Positions 26,106 through 35,055 of a stretch of 56,754 bases of DNA are shown here, one piece after another. This DNA comes from Sphingobacteriaceae bacterium. Lineage in GTDB: Bacteria > Bacteroidota > Bacteroidia > UBA7662. The stretch is taken from assembly GCA_030682795.1 (NCBI GenBank), contig JAUXNJ010000041.1, positions 1 through 56,754 of the forward strand, written 5' to 3'. How positions within the stretch are numbered: the first letter of the stretch is position 1; each line of letters opens with the position of its first letter. Position numbers and translations under genes: made by a program. Under the pieces are notes generated by a model that was given only the letters and a program-made list of their open reading frames with translations, was not told where the DNA came from and searched no databases.

Positions 26106-26140
26106 AAAGACGATGTTCACCGCATCGTCTTTCTTTATTT
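26106..26140 (+). terminator. Intrinsic terminator of mdh
   Basis: 10-bp perfect stem AAAGACGATG/CATCGTCTTT (26106-26115 with 26123-26132), 7-nt loop, then a T-rich tail. Ends 4 bp before the next gene. Confidence 0.88.
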
Positions 26141-26144
26141 ATAG

Positions 26145-26576
26145 ATGAAGCATAAAATCCCACTCCAACTCGTAAAACTCGAAGCCGAGGGCTGCCATTT
26201 GCTGCTTAAGGCGCGCTGGCACGACCGCAAACTTACTTTGGTGCTCGATACGGGCGCTAGTAAGACGGTGTTTGACGCTGCCCAGCTACAGGAATGGTTT
26301 CCCGATTTGGCCTTGGAACGTTCGGAGCAAAATTCCGCAGGTCTCGGCACCACCGAAATGCAGAGTCATACTTTTGAACTGAAGTCGTTCAAAATCGGCC
26401 GTTGTCGCATTAAAAACATCACCGCCGCCGCCCTCGACCTGCAGCACATCCAAGCCACCTACGCCCAGCTGGGTTACGGTCAGCTTGATGGCATTTTAGG
26501 CGGCGATGTGCTTCTGAAATACCACGCCCGCATCGATTATGATAAGTTGCTTTTGATTTTGAAAGATGACCAATGA
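26145..26576 (+). CDS. Retropepsin-like aspartic protease family protein
   Basis: A 143-residue single-domain clan AA protein. L-V-L-D-T-G-A-S-K-T around residues 33-41 (Asp35) is the active-site motif, and I-L-G-G-D-V-L near 117 is the Ile-Leu-Gly motif before the final strands. No signal peptide or membrane segment, so it is probably cytoplasmic and dimeric. Function of such small bacterial proteins is mostly unknown. Overlaps tilS by 11 bp and starts an operon of tRNA and rRNA modification genes. Confidence 0.87.
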   Translation: MKHKIPLQLVKLEAEGCHLLLKARWHDRKLTLVLDTGASKTVFDAAQLQEWFPDLALERSEQNSAGLGTTEMQSHTFELKSFKIGRCRIKNITAAALDLQHIQATYAQLGYGQLDGILGGDVLLKYHARIDYDKLLLILKDDQ

Positions 26577-27876
26577 GCTCGTTTTGCGCTTTCAAACCGT
26601 GCTTCGGCAGCAACTGCAACTGCAGCCGGAGCAAGGGATATTGGCCGCGGTGAGTGGTGGGCGCGATAGTGTGGTGCTTGCCCATCTGTTAAAAGCTTCC
26701 CAACAAAAATTCGCCATTGCCCATGTAAACTACGGTCTGCGCGGCGAGGCTTCAGACACAGATGCTGCCTTTGTGCGAGAGTTGGCCGCTGATTTAGAGG
26801 TGCCTTTTTTTGAAAAACGGCTCAATCCCCTCGATTTCAAACAAAATTTACAAGAAAAAGCCAGGGAAGCGCGCTACACCTGGTTCACCGAACTCTGTGC
26901 CGAACATGCTTTGGTGGGCGTGATGCTGGGGCATCACCAGCAAGACCAGGCCGAAACCGTGCTCATGGCACTTTTGCGGGGCAGGGGCAGCAAGGCGGTG
27001 CAAGGCATGCAGTTGAAAAGCGGCAACCGACTGCGACCGCTGCTTGGCTTTGGCGCAGCCGAATTGGCCGCTTATGCCGAAGCCGAAGCTTTGTCATGGG
27101 TAGAAGATGCCAGCAATCGCAGCGATGCTTACGAACGCAATTTTCTACGCTTGCAAGTCAAACCCGTGCTCGATACGCGCTTTAATCAATGGGAGGCATT
27201 GGTAGCGCGTCAGGCGCAGCAGTGGCAGCTCTACCAACAGTTACTCGCCGCGCAAATGCCAGATTGGCGGGCTAAAGTGGTACAGGTTCGGGCGCCGCAT
27301 TGGCATCAGTGGCATTTGGCGCCCTTGGCTGACTTGCCGTATGCCGATTTGATATTGGGCGAATTGGCCCGTGCGTATGACTTAGGTCAACAGCTCACCG
27401 AAGCCCTGCTTTCCTTACAGCATTTGCCCGCCGGTAGGCAGTTGGAGGCAGCTGAATGGCTGGTTACCCGCACGGCTACCGGCTTCGACTGGCACCAGCC
27501 AGCAGTTGTTCAGCCTTTTTCGGTGCAAATCGAGGGTCCTGGTACCTACCAACTCCCATTTGCTACCTTAGAAGTGGCAGTAGGGACCAACTTTGATGCC
27601 TCTTGGGAGCTGTTTGATGCAGAACATGTCAATTTCCCCTTGCAAATCCGCAGCTGGCAGGCTGGCGACAGGCTTTTTCCCTTGGGCATGAGTGGCAGCA
27701 AAAAGCTCAGCGATTTGTTCGCCGACGCCAAATGGAGCGCCTACCAAAAGGCCGCTGCTTTGGTTTTGGCAGATGAAACGCGCATTTATTGGGTGGTTGG
27801 GCTAAGAAGAAGTACTTTTGCACTGCGAACGGCCGGCACACGCACGCTGCTCGCCTATAAAATACAGCATGACTGA
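26566..27876 (+). CDS. tilS: tRNA(Ile)-lysidine synthetase
   Basis: A 436-residue N-type ATP pyrophosphatase that puts lysine on C34 of tRNA-Ile(CAU), switching it to read AUA. PP-loop S-G-G-R-D-S at 30-35, G-H-H-Q-Q-D-Q-A-E-T near 125 and R-N-F-L-R-L are the family marks; the C-terminal domain contains D-L-F-A-D-A-K near 385. The usual S-G-G-x-D-S motif has Arg at the variable place, which is within the family. Overlaps both neighbours. Confidence 0.95.
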   Translation: MTNELVLRFQTVLRQQLQLQPEQGILAAVSGGRDSVVLAHLLKASQQKFAIAHVNYGLRGEASDTDAAFVRELAADLEVPFFEKRLNPLDFKQNLQEKAREARYTWFTELCAEHALVGVMLGHHQQDQAETVLMALLRGRGSKAVQGMQLKSGNRLRPLLGFGAAELAAYAEAEALSWVEDASNRSDAYERNFLRLQVKPVLDTRFNQWEALVARQAQQWQLYQQLLAAQMPDWRAKVVQVRAPHWHQWHLAPLADLPYADLILGELARAYDLGQQLTEALLSLQHLPAGRQLEAAEWLVTRTATGFDWHQPAVVQPFSVQIEGPGTYQLPFATLEVAVGTNFDASWELFDAEHVNFPLQIRSWQAGDRLFPLGMSGSKKLSDLFADAKWSAYQKAAALVLADETRIYWVVGLRRSTFALRTAGTRTLLAYKIQHD

Positions 27877-28942
27877 TTACACAGACGCTCCTGAAGAACT
27901 TTTTGACGCAGAAGCAGCCAACGAACAAGATGATTTGTTCGAACACCACCGCCTCAGCGTTGACAAGGGTCAGCAAATGGTGCGGATTGACAAATTTTTA
28001 TTCGACCGCCTGCCCGCCACTTCCCGCAATCGCATCCAAAATGCCGTAAAAGCGGGCTCGGTGCTGGTCGACAGTCGCCCCGTAAAAGCCAGCTACAAAG
28101 TCAAGCCCGGCGAGGTCATTCAAGTGATTTTGGCCTACCCGCCGCGCGATACCACCATTTATCCCGAAAACATTCCGCTCAACATCCTCTTTGAAGACGA
28201 GGAGCTGCTGATTTTGAACAAACCGCCTGGCTTGGTGGTGCATCCGGGTCACGGCAATCCGAATGGCACGTTGGTAAACGGACTCGTGTACCACCTGAGC
28301 AACCTGCCGACTTACCGCAATGGTGAAATTAGGCCAGGACTGGTGCATCGCATCGACAAAGACACCTCGGGATTGCTGGTGATTGCTAAATCGGAATACG
28401 CCATGAGCCATTTGGCCAAGCAGTTTTTCGACCACAGCATCGATCGTACGTATTGCGCCTTGGTTTGGGGGGATTTTGATGAGGACGAAGGCACCGTAAA
28501 CGCGCACATCGACCGGCACCCGCAAGATCGCATCAAAATGGCCGCCTATCCCGAAGGCAACAAAGGCAAGCATGCCATCACGCATTACAAGGTTTTGGAC
28601 CGCCTGGGCTATGTGAGTTTGCTCCAGTACAAGCTCGAAACTGGCCGCACGCACCAAATTCGGGTACACAGCGCACACATTGGTCACCCCATCTTTAACG
28701 ACTCCACCTACGGCGGCAACCGGGTGGTGAAGGGTACCACCTTTAATAAATACAAGCAATTTGTAGAAAACTGCTTTCAAATCATGCCGCGGATGGCTTT
28801 GCATGCCCAATCGCTGGGCTTTACGCACCCTACCACAGGCGAGCGCTTGCTATTTGAGTCACCTTTGCCCGACGACATCCAGCAAGTAGTCGAAAAATGG
28901 CGCCACTACATCAAGTTTAAGCCTACCGAAGAAGAAGCATGA
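27869..28942 (+). CDS. RluD-type 23S rRNA pseudouridine synthase
   Basis: A 357-residue RluA/RluD-family enzyme. An S4 RNA-binding domain covers about 37-85 (V-R-I-D-K-F-L). The catalytic motif H-R-I-D-K-D-T-S-G (160-168) has Asp163; G-R-T-H-Q-I-R-V-H is the second block. Likely makes the helix 69 pseudouridines, but the exact site is inferred. ATG at 27869 is chosen because it overlaps the tilS stop by 8 bp and keeps the S4 domain; an upstream TTG is possible. The first 35 residues are acidic. Confidence 0.92.
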   Translation: MTDYTDAPEELFDAEAANEQDDLFEHHRLSVDKGQQMVRIDKFLFDRLPATSRNRIQNAVKAGSVLVDSRPVKASYKVKPGEVIQVILAYPPRDTTIYPENIPLNILFEDEELLILNKPPGLVVHPGHGNPNGTLVNGLVYHLSNLPTYRNGEIRPGLVHRIDKDTSGLLVIAKSEYAMSHLAKQFFDHSIDRTYCALVWGDFDEDEGTVNAHIDRHPQDRIKMAAYPEGNKGKHAITHYKVLDRLGYVSLLQYKLETGRTHQIRVHSAHIGHPIFNDSTYGGNRVVKGTTFNKYKQFVENCFQIMPRMALHAQSLGFTHPTTGERLLFESPLPDDIQQVVEKWRHYIKFKPTEEEA

Positions 28943-29553
28943 GCGAAGTAAAAGAACTGTACATCATCCGCCATGGCGAAACCGAGTTCAATCGGCAGCG
29001 CAAGGTACAAGGGCAGGGCATGGATACCGACCTCAACGAGGTGGGATTGGCGCAAGCCGAGGCTTTTTTTAAGAAATACCACACGGCTGGTTTTGATTTT
29101 GTGTACACTTCCCGCCTAAAGCGCTCACAACAAACGGTGGCGCGTTTTATTGATGAGTTGCAATTGCCCACCAAAGCCATGTACGAGCTCGATGAGTTTC
29201 GGTGGGGGATTTTTGAAGGCAGTAGGTTTGATGATTTTAATGCCGATTACGAAACCATGGTACAGGCTTGGCGGGATGGTAATTATGAAGCCGCACCCTT
29301 GCTGGGCGATGCACCGGCGCGGGTGGCGATTCGTCAGCGCCGGGCCATTGCCGATATCCAGGCCAATCCAGCCAATAAAATATTGATTTGCATGCACGGG
29401 CGCGCCATGCGCTTGTTTTTGTGCTTGCTGTTAGACCGTCCTTTTTCGGAGATGGAGGATTTTGAGCATGCCAATTTGAGTCTGTACAAAGTACGACTCA
29501 GCGGCAACAAAGCCGTTTTAGAGCTGGCCAACGACCGCTCGCACCTCGATTAA
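28939..29553 (+). CDS. Histidine phosphatase family protein
   Basis: A 204-residue phosphoglycerate-mutase-like protein. R-H-G-E-T at 11-15 holds the phosphorylated His12; the second His is in C-M-H-G-R-A-M-R. Likely a phosphatase rather than a mutase; substrate unknown. ATGA overlap with the rluD-like gene. Its last four bases overlap the convergent nucleoside phosphorylase gene. Confidence 0.92.
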   Translation: MSEVKELYIIRHGETEFNRQRKVQGQGMDTDLNEVGLAQAEAFFKKYHTAGFDFVYTSRLKRSQQTVARFIDELQLPTKAMYELDEFRWGIFEGSRFDDFNADYETMVQAWRDGNYEAAPLLGDAPARVAIRQRRAIADIQANPANKILICMHGRAMRLFLCLLLDRPFSEMEDFEHANLSLYKVRLSGNKAVLELANDRSHLD

Positions 29554-30422
29554 GCTAAAATTTTGTGTAAAACCGTGCTGATGAGCCGGTCGATGGTTTG
29601 CTGCGGCTCGCTGCTGAAGCTGCCATGCACCCGATTGGCGATGATGGCGTTTACTGACAAGGCCTGGTGACCGAGCAGGCGCGCGAGGCCGTAAATGCCC
29701 GCTGTTTCCATCTCAAAATTGGTGATGCGGTGGCCGGCGTGCGCAAAGCCATTGCAACGCAAGGGTAAAGCCTCCATGCTTGGCTGGTAGCGCAACTTGC
29801 GACCTTGGGGCGCGTAAAAGCCGGAGCAGGTGAGGGTGATGCCTCTTTTAAAGTTTTCTTCTTCAAAAAGCGACAGCAAATTGGCGTCGGCTTCGAATAC
29901 ATAGGGTAGGGCGCAGGCTTTGATTTCGGGCAAAAAGGCTTCAAAAGCTTCCTTCAGTGCTGTTTCTTCGTGTTTTTGCTCGGCTTGGTAAAAGGGCATG
30001 AGGCCATCTATTCCCAAACCATGCGAGGAGCAAACCAGCGAGTCGACCTCAATGTCGGCTTGCAGCGCGCCCGAAGTACCCAAGCGAATGAGGCGAAGGG
30101 AGGTAAGTTCGGTTTTAGGCTCGAGGCTGATCAGGTCGATGTTAAAAAGCGCGTCGAGCTCGTTGAGTACAATGTCGATGTTGTCGGTGCCAATGCCCGT
30201 GCTCACCACCGAAACGGGCTGACCGTGCATCATGCCGGTATGTGTGATAAATTCGCGGTGTTGCACCCGGTACCAAACGGCGTCAAAATGGCGGCTTACT
30301 TGCGCTACCCGATCAGGGTCGCCCACCAAAAAAATGGTAGGAGCAATTTGTTCGGGCAGCAGGTTGAGGTGGTAAACCGCGCCGGCTTTGGTTAAAATAA
30401 GCTCTGAGGGTGCAAAAGGCAT
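29550..30422 (-). CDS. Nucleoside phosphorylase (uridine phosphorylase-like)
   Basis: A 290-residue PNP/UDP family enzyme that splits nucleosides with phosphate. V-G-D-P-D-R-V at 33-39 is the phosphate-binding loop; S-T-G-I-G-T-D-N follows; F-E-M-E-T-A-G at 236-242 recognises the ribose. The pattern fits uridine phosphorylase, but base preference is not certain. Its ATG overlaps the DinB stop by one base (TAATG). Confidence 0.9.
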   Translation of the reverse strand: MPFAPSELILTKAGAVYHLNLLPEQIAPTIFLVGDPDRVAQVSRHFDAVWYRVQHREFITHTGMMHGQPVSVVSTGIGTDNIDIVLNELDALFNIDLISLEPKTELTSLRLIRLGTSGALQADIEVDSLVCSSHGLGIDGLMPFYQAEQKHEETALKEAFEAFLPEIKACALPYVFEADANLLSLFEEENFKRGITLTCSGFYAPQGRKLRYQPSMEALPLRCNGFAHAGHRITNFEMETAGIYGLARLLGHQALSVNAIIANRVHGSFSSEPQQTIDRLISTVLHKILA

Positions 30423-30931
30423 TAGAGGTATTTCGATTTGATGACGTCCATGTGGTGGATTTCGTGCCCGGTGATTACCCGGCCAATCGATTCCACTGTG
30501 GCTTCGGTTTTATTGGCCGTACCGGTGCGGGACAGCATTTCGGCATCAAAAGTTTCGTAAAGGGCAATGCTGGCGTCGCGCACACAGGCAAATTCACGCA
30601 TGAGCGAGTGCATGCTGCGTTTGTTGGCATGGGCCACGGCTACGTAGTCGTCTTGCTCAAAGCCGGTCAATGGCGTTTCGTCGGCCCGCGCAAAACGCAA
30701 GGCCCGGTAAGCAAAAATGCGTTCCGAATCAATGAGGTGCTGAATGATTTCTTTGATGGTCCATTTGCCCGGGGCATAGGCTTTTTCGGCATCGGCATCA
30801 GAAATGCGGCTGAGTATAATTTGAGTAGTGTCGTGGGCTTTGCGCAGGTTGGTAACCAAGTCGCCTTCCGACAAACTGATGTAATAATTGTAGTAAGCCG
30901 GGAAGGCTTTAGGGGGTTGTGCTTTTGACAT
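30422..30931 (-). CDS. DinB family protein
   Basis: A 169-residue four-helix DinB/YfiT-type protein. W-T-I-K-E-I-I-Q-H-L-I-D-S-E (about 52-65) and G-H-E-I-H-H near residue 157 supply the metal-binding His residues. Members include bacillithiol-type thiol transferases; the function here is unknown. ATG at 30931 fits family length; an in-frame ATG at 31018 would add 29 residues and overlap the upstream gene. Coupled to the nucleoside phosphorylase. Confidence 0.88.
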   Translation of the reverse strand: MSKAQPPKAFPAYYNYYISLSEGDLVTNLRKAHDTTQIILSRISDADAEKAYAPGKWTIKEIIQHLIDSERIFAYRALRFARADETPLTGFEQDDYVAVAHANKRSMHSLMREFACVRDASIALYETFDAEMLSRTGTANKTEATVESIGRVITGHEIHHMDVIKSKYL

Positions 30932-31005
30932 GGTGGAGGTGATTGAACGTAAATCTAAAAAAACCTGCGTTAAATAGCCGTGAATTTCGCTGATTTTTCG
31001 CAGAA

Positions 31006-31995
31006 TTATTTCACCCATTTACCAGCTTGCTGAGCGATGGCTTCAAAATTTTGCTGCTGCATGCAGTTAAAATGGCCTTTGGGACAACTGCTGAAGCCTA
31101 TTTTGGAACAAGGCCGGCAGCTCAAGCCTTTCACCTCAAAGCTGGCCGCATGTTCGGGATGCTGCGGCAAATAGGGGTACATGCCCAGTTCGGGGATGGT
31201 ATTGCCCCATACGGCAATGGTTTTTTTGCCGAAAGCCGCGGCCATGTGCATGAGGGCGGTGTCGTGACTGATCACCACCGCTGCCTGTTGCAGTAAACTG
31301 GCCGATTGGTTGATGTTGACGGCGCCGCAGCTCGACACCATGGCTTGACCAGGACAGCTGGCCACAACGGCTTCGGCTACTTTTGCGTCTTCTTTGCCGC
31401 CCATGAGCAAGATGGGGTGCGGAATTTGCCGACAAATAGCTGCTATTTTATCTTGTGGTAGCTTTTTGGTTTGATGTTGACCGCCAATGGAGAAGGCAAC
31501 GTAGGCTTGGGCGAGGAGGGGACTGAAGTTGGGAGCCGCCAGTTGGCTGTCTTCAGGTATGAAATAATCGAGGCCTTGCCCGTCGTTTTTCACGCCCAAA
31601 GCCTTCACTGCATCTAAATAGCGCTCCACAATGTGTACCCGCGGCAGCACGTCGATTTTAAGTTGCACCCGCAGCCATTTGGCCCAATTGAGCTTGTTGA
31701 AGCTGTATTTTTTGCCACTGAGTGCCCGTTTGAACTTCCAGCTCCGCAGGTTGTGGTGCAGGTCGATCACATAGTCGAACCGCTCTTTTTTCAGCTGGGC
31801 TATTACTTTATCGGCCTCTACATCCAGCAAATGAATTTTGTGGATATAGGGATTGGCCCGCAATAGCTCGTAATTGGCGCTTTTGGTAAGGTAGTGCACT
31901 TCCGCATCGGGCAGCTGCAACTTGAGGCAGCGAATCACCGGGCTGGTGAGGATCACGTCGCCCATGGAGCTAAAGCGGATGATGAGTATTTTCAT
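31006..31995 (-). CDS. Glycosyltransferase family 9 (heptosyltransferase-like)
   Basis: A 329-residue GT-B enzyme. N-terminal M-K-I-L-I-I-R-F-S-S-M-G-D-V-I-L-T-S-P is the GT9 start; the C-terminal donor half has I-S-H-D-T-A-L-M-H-M-A-A-A-F-G-K-K. Likely adds a heptose or related sugar to the lipopolysaccharide core at the inner membrane. ATG at 31995 matches the family; an ATG eight codons earlier (32019) lies in a long inverted repeat. Cys-rich C-terminus (C-R-P-C-S-K, C-M-Q) is common to this branch. Confidence 0.9.
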   Translation of the reverse strand: MKILIIRFSSMGDVILTSPVIRCLKLQLPDAEVHYLTKSANYELLRANPYIHKIHLLDVEADKVIAQLKKERFDYVIDLHHNLRSWKFKRALSGKKYSFNKLNWAKWLRVQLKIDVLPRVHIVERYLDAVKALGVKNDGQGLDYFIPEDSQLAAPNFSPLLAQAYVAFSIGGQHQTKKLPQDKIAAICRQIPHPILLMGGKEDAKVAEAVVASCPGQAMVSSCGAVNINQSASLLQQAAVVISHDTALMHMAAAFGKKTIAVWGNTIPELGMYPYLPQHPEHAASFEVKGLSCRPCSKIGFSSCPKGHFNCMQQQNFEAIAQQAGKWVK

Positions 31996-32005
31996 AAAGT
32001 CGCAT

Positions 32006-32035
32006 ATAGGCGTTGCCATTTATGGCAACGCCTAT
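32006..32035 (-). repeat. 14-bp perfect inverted repeat between sppA and the GT9 gene
   Basis: Arms 32006-32019 and 32022-32035 are exact complements separated by two bases. It begins 5 nt past the sppA stop and ends 10 nt before the GT9 ATG. No T run follows on the minus strand, so it is not a standard terminator; it may limit read-through, protect the sppA mRNA end, or affect GT9 translation. Confidence 0.7.
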
Positions 32036-32040
32036 CTATC

Positions 32041-33807
32041 TTAACGGATATACTGATGATCAAACTCCAAGCGCGCCTGTATGCGGTCGCCTTCGAGCAG
32101 GTTTTTGGCCAATTTGTAGTGCTGGTACAAAGGTCCTAGCTCTTGCTCCACAGCACTTACGCGGGCGGCACCAAAGCTCTCGAGGATCATTTGCAACTGG
32201 TCTTTTTGCTCCGGCAAGTTTTTAAGGCGGTAGCCTTCGAGTTTGGCCATACGCGCGGCGCATGCAATGGCGTCTTCGAGGTCGCCAAGCTTGTCAACCA
32301 AGCCAATTTCGAGGGCTTGGGCGCCGGTGTACACCCTGCCTTGCGCCAAGGCATGCACACTGTCGGTACTCAAACCTCGACCATCGGCCACCACTTTCAC
32401 AAAATCGTCGTAGATGCGATTCACCATCTGCTGAACAATGGCTTCTTCCTCGGCCGTCATCGGACGGTTAGTGTTGAGCAGGTCGGCATATTGGCCAGTA
32501 GTTACCCGGTCGAAAGTGATGCCCGTTTTGTTTTTAAAGAAGTTCTGGAAGTTTGGAATCATCCCAAATACCCCAATCGAGCCGGTGAGGGTGTTGGGTG
32601 AAGCAAAAATGCTATCGGCCGCCGCGGCAATGTAATAGCCGCCCGAAGCAGCCAAATTGCCCATGCTTACCACCACCGGCTTTTCGCCTTTGGCCAGCAA
32701 TACTTCCCGCCAAATAATGTCAGAAGCCAAGGCGCTACCGCCAGGCGAATTCACGCGCAGTACAATGGCTTTTACTTCTTTATCTAAACGAGCACTGCGA
32801 ATGGCCGCCGCAATGCGGTCGCTGCCAATGGTTTGGTCGTCGCCCTCCCCCGAATTGATGTCGCCAATGGCGTACACCACCGCGATGCGATTTTTTTCTT
32901 TGAAGTTGCGATCGCTAGGCAGACTGCTCACATAATCTTTCAAACCAACAAAAGCAATTTTTTGGATATCCTTCTGCTCGGTTTCTTTGGCTAAAAGCGT
33001 CAATACTTCATCGCGAAAAGCCAATCGGTGCACCAGGCCTTTGGCAACGGCATCGGCAGCAGAGCGGATTTGCAGCTCGTTGGCCATGGCCCTAAGTTCG
33101 TCGGTGCCTTTGCCGGTGCTCGCGCTCAAATCGGCCAACATCTGGTCGTTTAAGCTTCCCAAAAAGCTTTCGATTTGATAGCGGTTTTCGTCGCTCAAAT
33201 TCTCCCTGATAAAAGGCTCGCCGGCGCCCTTGTACTTGCCTACGCGAATGAGTTTAACGTCGATGTCTAACTTATTCAACATCCCCTTGAAAAACATGGG
33301 GGTGCTGGCCAGACCGTTGAAAAGCATATCGCCGGTGGGGACCATAAAAATGCTATCGGCCACGCTGGCCATCAAATAAGTGCCTTGGGTATAGCCTTCT
33401 GAGAAGGCATAAATGAATTTGCCGCTGGCTTTGAAGTCTACCAAGGCCTTGCGGATGGTAGAACGCAACACCCCATCGGTTTCGATGGTCGATAAATCGA
33501 GGAAGATGCCTTTGATGTTGTCGTCCTCGGCCGCCGCACGGATGGCTTTGAGGTAGTCACTCACCGACTGTTTGCTATTGTTCTCGAAGGTCATGAAGTC
33601 GATGTTCTCAAACGGATTGTTCGAGCTGCGGTCGACGATGGCCTGCGAAAAATCGAGGTGCAGAATGCTGTTGGCTTTTACTTTAATTTCTTTTTCTGAA
33701 GAAGAAGCGAGTCCTGCTATTAAAGCTGTGAATAACAGCATGATGACCACCGATGCCAGTAAAAAACCGAGCATGGAGGCAAAAGTGAATTTAAAAAACT
33801 GGCGCAT
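32041..33807 (-). CDS. sppA: Signal peptide peptidase SppA, long (67K) type
   Basis: A 588-residue membrane serine protease that degrades cleaved signal peptides. One N-terminal membrane segment (about 11-33). Two tandem peptidase-like halves: the general-base Lys193 in G-K-Y-K-G-A-G-E-P-F and the nucleophile Ser388 in N-L-A-A-S-G-G-Y-Y, the arrangement of the Escherichia coli enzyme. ATG at 33807, only 36 bp from the divergent folK start. Confidence 0.95.
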   Translation of the reverse strand: MRQFFKFTFASMLGFLLASVVIMLLFTALIAGLASSSEKEIKVKANSILHLDFSQAIVDRSSNNPFENIDFMTFENNSKQSVSDYLKAIRAAAEDDNIKGIFLDLSTIETDGVLRSTIRKALVDFKASGKFIYAFSEGYTQGTYLMASVADSIFMVPTGDMLFNGLASTPMFFKGMLNKLDIDVKLIRVGKYKGAGEPFIRENLSDENRYQIESFLGSLNDQMLADLSASTGKGTDELRAMANELQIRSAADAVAKGLVHRLAFRDEVLTLLAKETEQKDIQKIAFVGLKDYVSSLPSDRNFKEKNRIAVVYAIGDINSGEGDDQTIGSDRIAAAIRSARLDKEVKAIVLRVNSPGGSALASDIIWREVLLAKGEKPVVVSMGNLAASGGYYIAAAADSIFASPNTLTGSIGVFGMIPNFQNFFKNKTGITFDRVTTGQYADLLNTNRPMTAEEEAIVQQMVNRIYDDFVKVVADGRGLSTDSVHALAQGRVYTGAQALEIGLVDKLGDLEDAIACAARMAKLEGYRLKNLPEQKDQLQMILESFGAARVSAVEQELGPLYQHYKLAKNLLEGDRIQARLEFDHQYIR

Positions 33808-33843
33808 AAGAGTTAGGTTTGTGCTGCTAAATTAGAAGCAATT

Positions 33844-34347
33844 TTGGATTTACAGGAAGCGGGACTCCTTTTAGGGGCAAATTTGGGCAATCGTTACCAA
33901 AACTTAACAAAAGCGAGGTTTTTTTTGGAAGAAAGACTGGGCCTGGTGCTGCGCGCTTCCTCGGTGTACGAAACGGCAGCCTGGGGCGGGGTGAGCACGG
34001 CGGCCTATCTCAATCAAGTGCTTGTTTTTGAGACGGAGATAGCGCCCGAGCAGCTTTTAGCGCATTGCCTGGAGGTGGAGCAGCTGTTGGGGCGGGAGCG
34101 CAAGGAGCGTTGGGGCGATCGGGCCATGGACATCGATGTTTTGTTTTACGGACAGCGGCAAGTGCAGCTGCCCGAGCTGGTTATTCCGCACCCGCGCATG
34201 ACCGAAAGGGCTTTTGTGCTGCAACCTTTGGCGGAGGTAGCCGCTGGATGGCAGCATCCCGCCTTAAAACAAAGTGCAACTGCCTTACTGGCGCAATGCA
34301 GCGATACCCTGGAAGTGAAAATTTGGGAAGGAGCGGAGCGCGTATGA
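33844..34347 (+). CDS. folK: 2-amino-4-hydroxy-6-hydroxymethyldihydropteridine pyrophosphokinase
   Basis: A 167-residue HPPK, the folate-pathway step before dihydropteroate synthase. L-G-A-N-L-G-N-R near residue 10 binds pterin; R-W-G-D-R-A-M-D-I-D-V-L (about 89-100) and P-H-P-R-M-T-E-R-A-F-V-L are the ATP and Mg sites. TTG at 33844 is the only fitting start. Its stop overlaps the deoxynucleoside kinase ATG by four bases. Confidence 0.94.
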   Translation: MDLQEAGLLLGANLGNRYQNLTKARFFLEERLGLVLRASSVYETAAWGGVSTAAYLNQVLVFETEIAPEQLLAHCLEVEQLLGRERKERWGDRAMDIDVLFYGQRQVQLPELVIPHPRMTERAFVLQPLAEVAAGWQHPALKQSATALLAQCSDTLEVKIWEGAERV

Positions 34348-34976
34348 ACCGTTATTTGGTAGTAGAAGGCAATATTGGTGTGGGCAAAACCACGCTCACC
34401 CAAATGCTGTCGAAGGCCTGGGAGGTGCCTACCCTCTACGAGCGGTTTTTGGAGAATCCTTTTTTGCCGCGTTTTTACGAGGACCCCAAGCGTTATGCTT
34501 TTTCGGTGGAGACCGCCTTTTTGGCAGAGCGTTATCGGCAGATGCACGACGAATTTGAGGGGTTCGACCTTAAAAAGACGGGTCTGCTGGCCGATTACAG
34601 TTTCTACAAATCCCTCATTTTTGCCCGCCGCAATTTAGAAGCCGACGAGTTCCGCTTGTTCAGCGAGTTGTTTGGCATAGTAAACAGCAAATTGCCGCAG
34701 CCTTATTTGTTTGTGTACCTCAAAACCGATACCGACAAACTGCTCCGCAACATCGCCAAGCGGGGCCGCGACTTCGAGCAGCAAATCACCGCCGACTACC
34801 TCGAAAAAATAGATGCTGGCTACATCGATTTCATGCAAAACGCCAGCGGACTGCGTTGTTTGCTGGTGCATACCCATCAAATCGACTTCGTACAGGAGCC
34901 CGAGCACCTGCATTTGTTGCAAAAATTGCTGGAGGCCGATTATAAGTATGGGATGACAGAAATTACAATACGTTAA
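34344..34976 (+). CDS. Deoxynucleoside kinase family protein
   Basis: A 210-residue dNK-type P-loop kinase that phosphorylates deoxynucleosides for salvage. Walker A G-N-I-G-V-G-K-T-T at 9-17; E-R-F-L-E-N-P-F and the D-Y-S-F-Y-K-S motif (in place of D-R-S) mark the deoxyadenosine/deoxyguanosine kinase branch; L-R-N-I-A-K-R-G-R-D-F-E is the lid. ATG at 34344 overlaps folK by ATGA, so the two are translationally coupled. Confidence 0.93.
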   Translation: MNRYLVVEGNIGVGKTTLTQMLSKAWEVPTLYERFLENPFLPRFYEDPKRYAFSVETAFLAERYRQMHDEFEGFDLKKTGLLADYSFYKSLIFARRNLEADEFRLFSELFGIVNSKLPQPYLFVYLKTDTDKLLRNIAKRGRDFEQQITADYLEKIDAGYIDFMQNASGLRCLLVHTHQIDFVQEPEHLHLLQKLLEADYKYGMTEITIR

Positions 34977-35055
34977 AAAAATTATCCACTTCACATAAAC
35001 TTAAAGCCAAAGTGCTGGCAATTTGGTTAAGGTTAGTTAGTTTTACCACCCGATA

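Noticed and set aside
27998-28828. 276-codon minus-strand frame over the pseudouridine synthase gene
   Set aside because: Lies wholly antisense to the S4 and catalytic domains and shows no motif.
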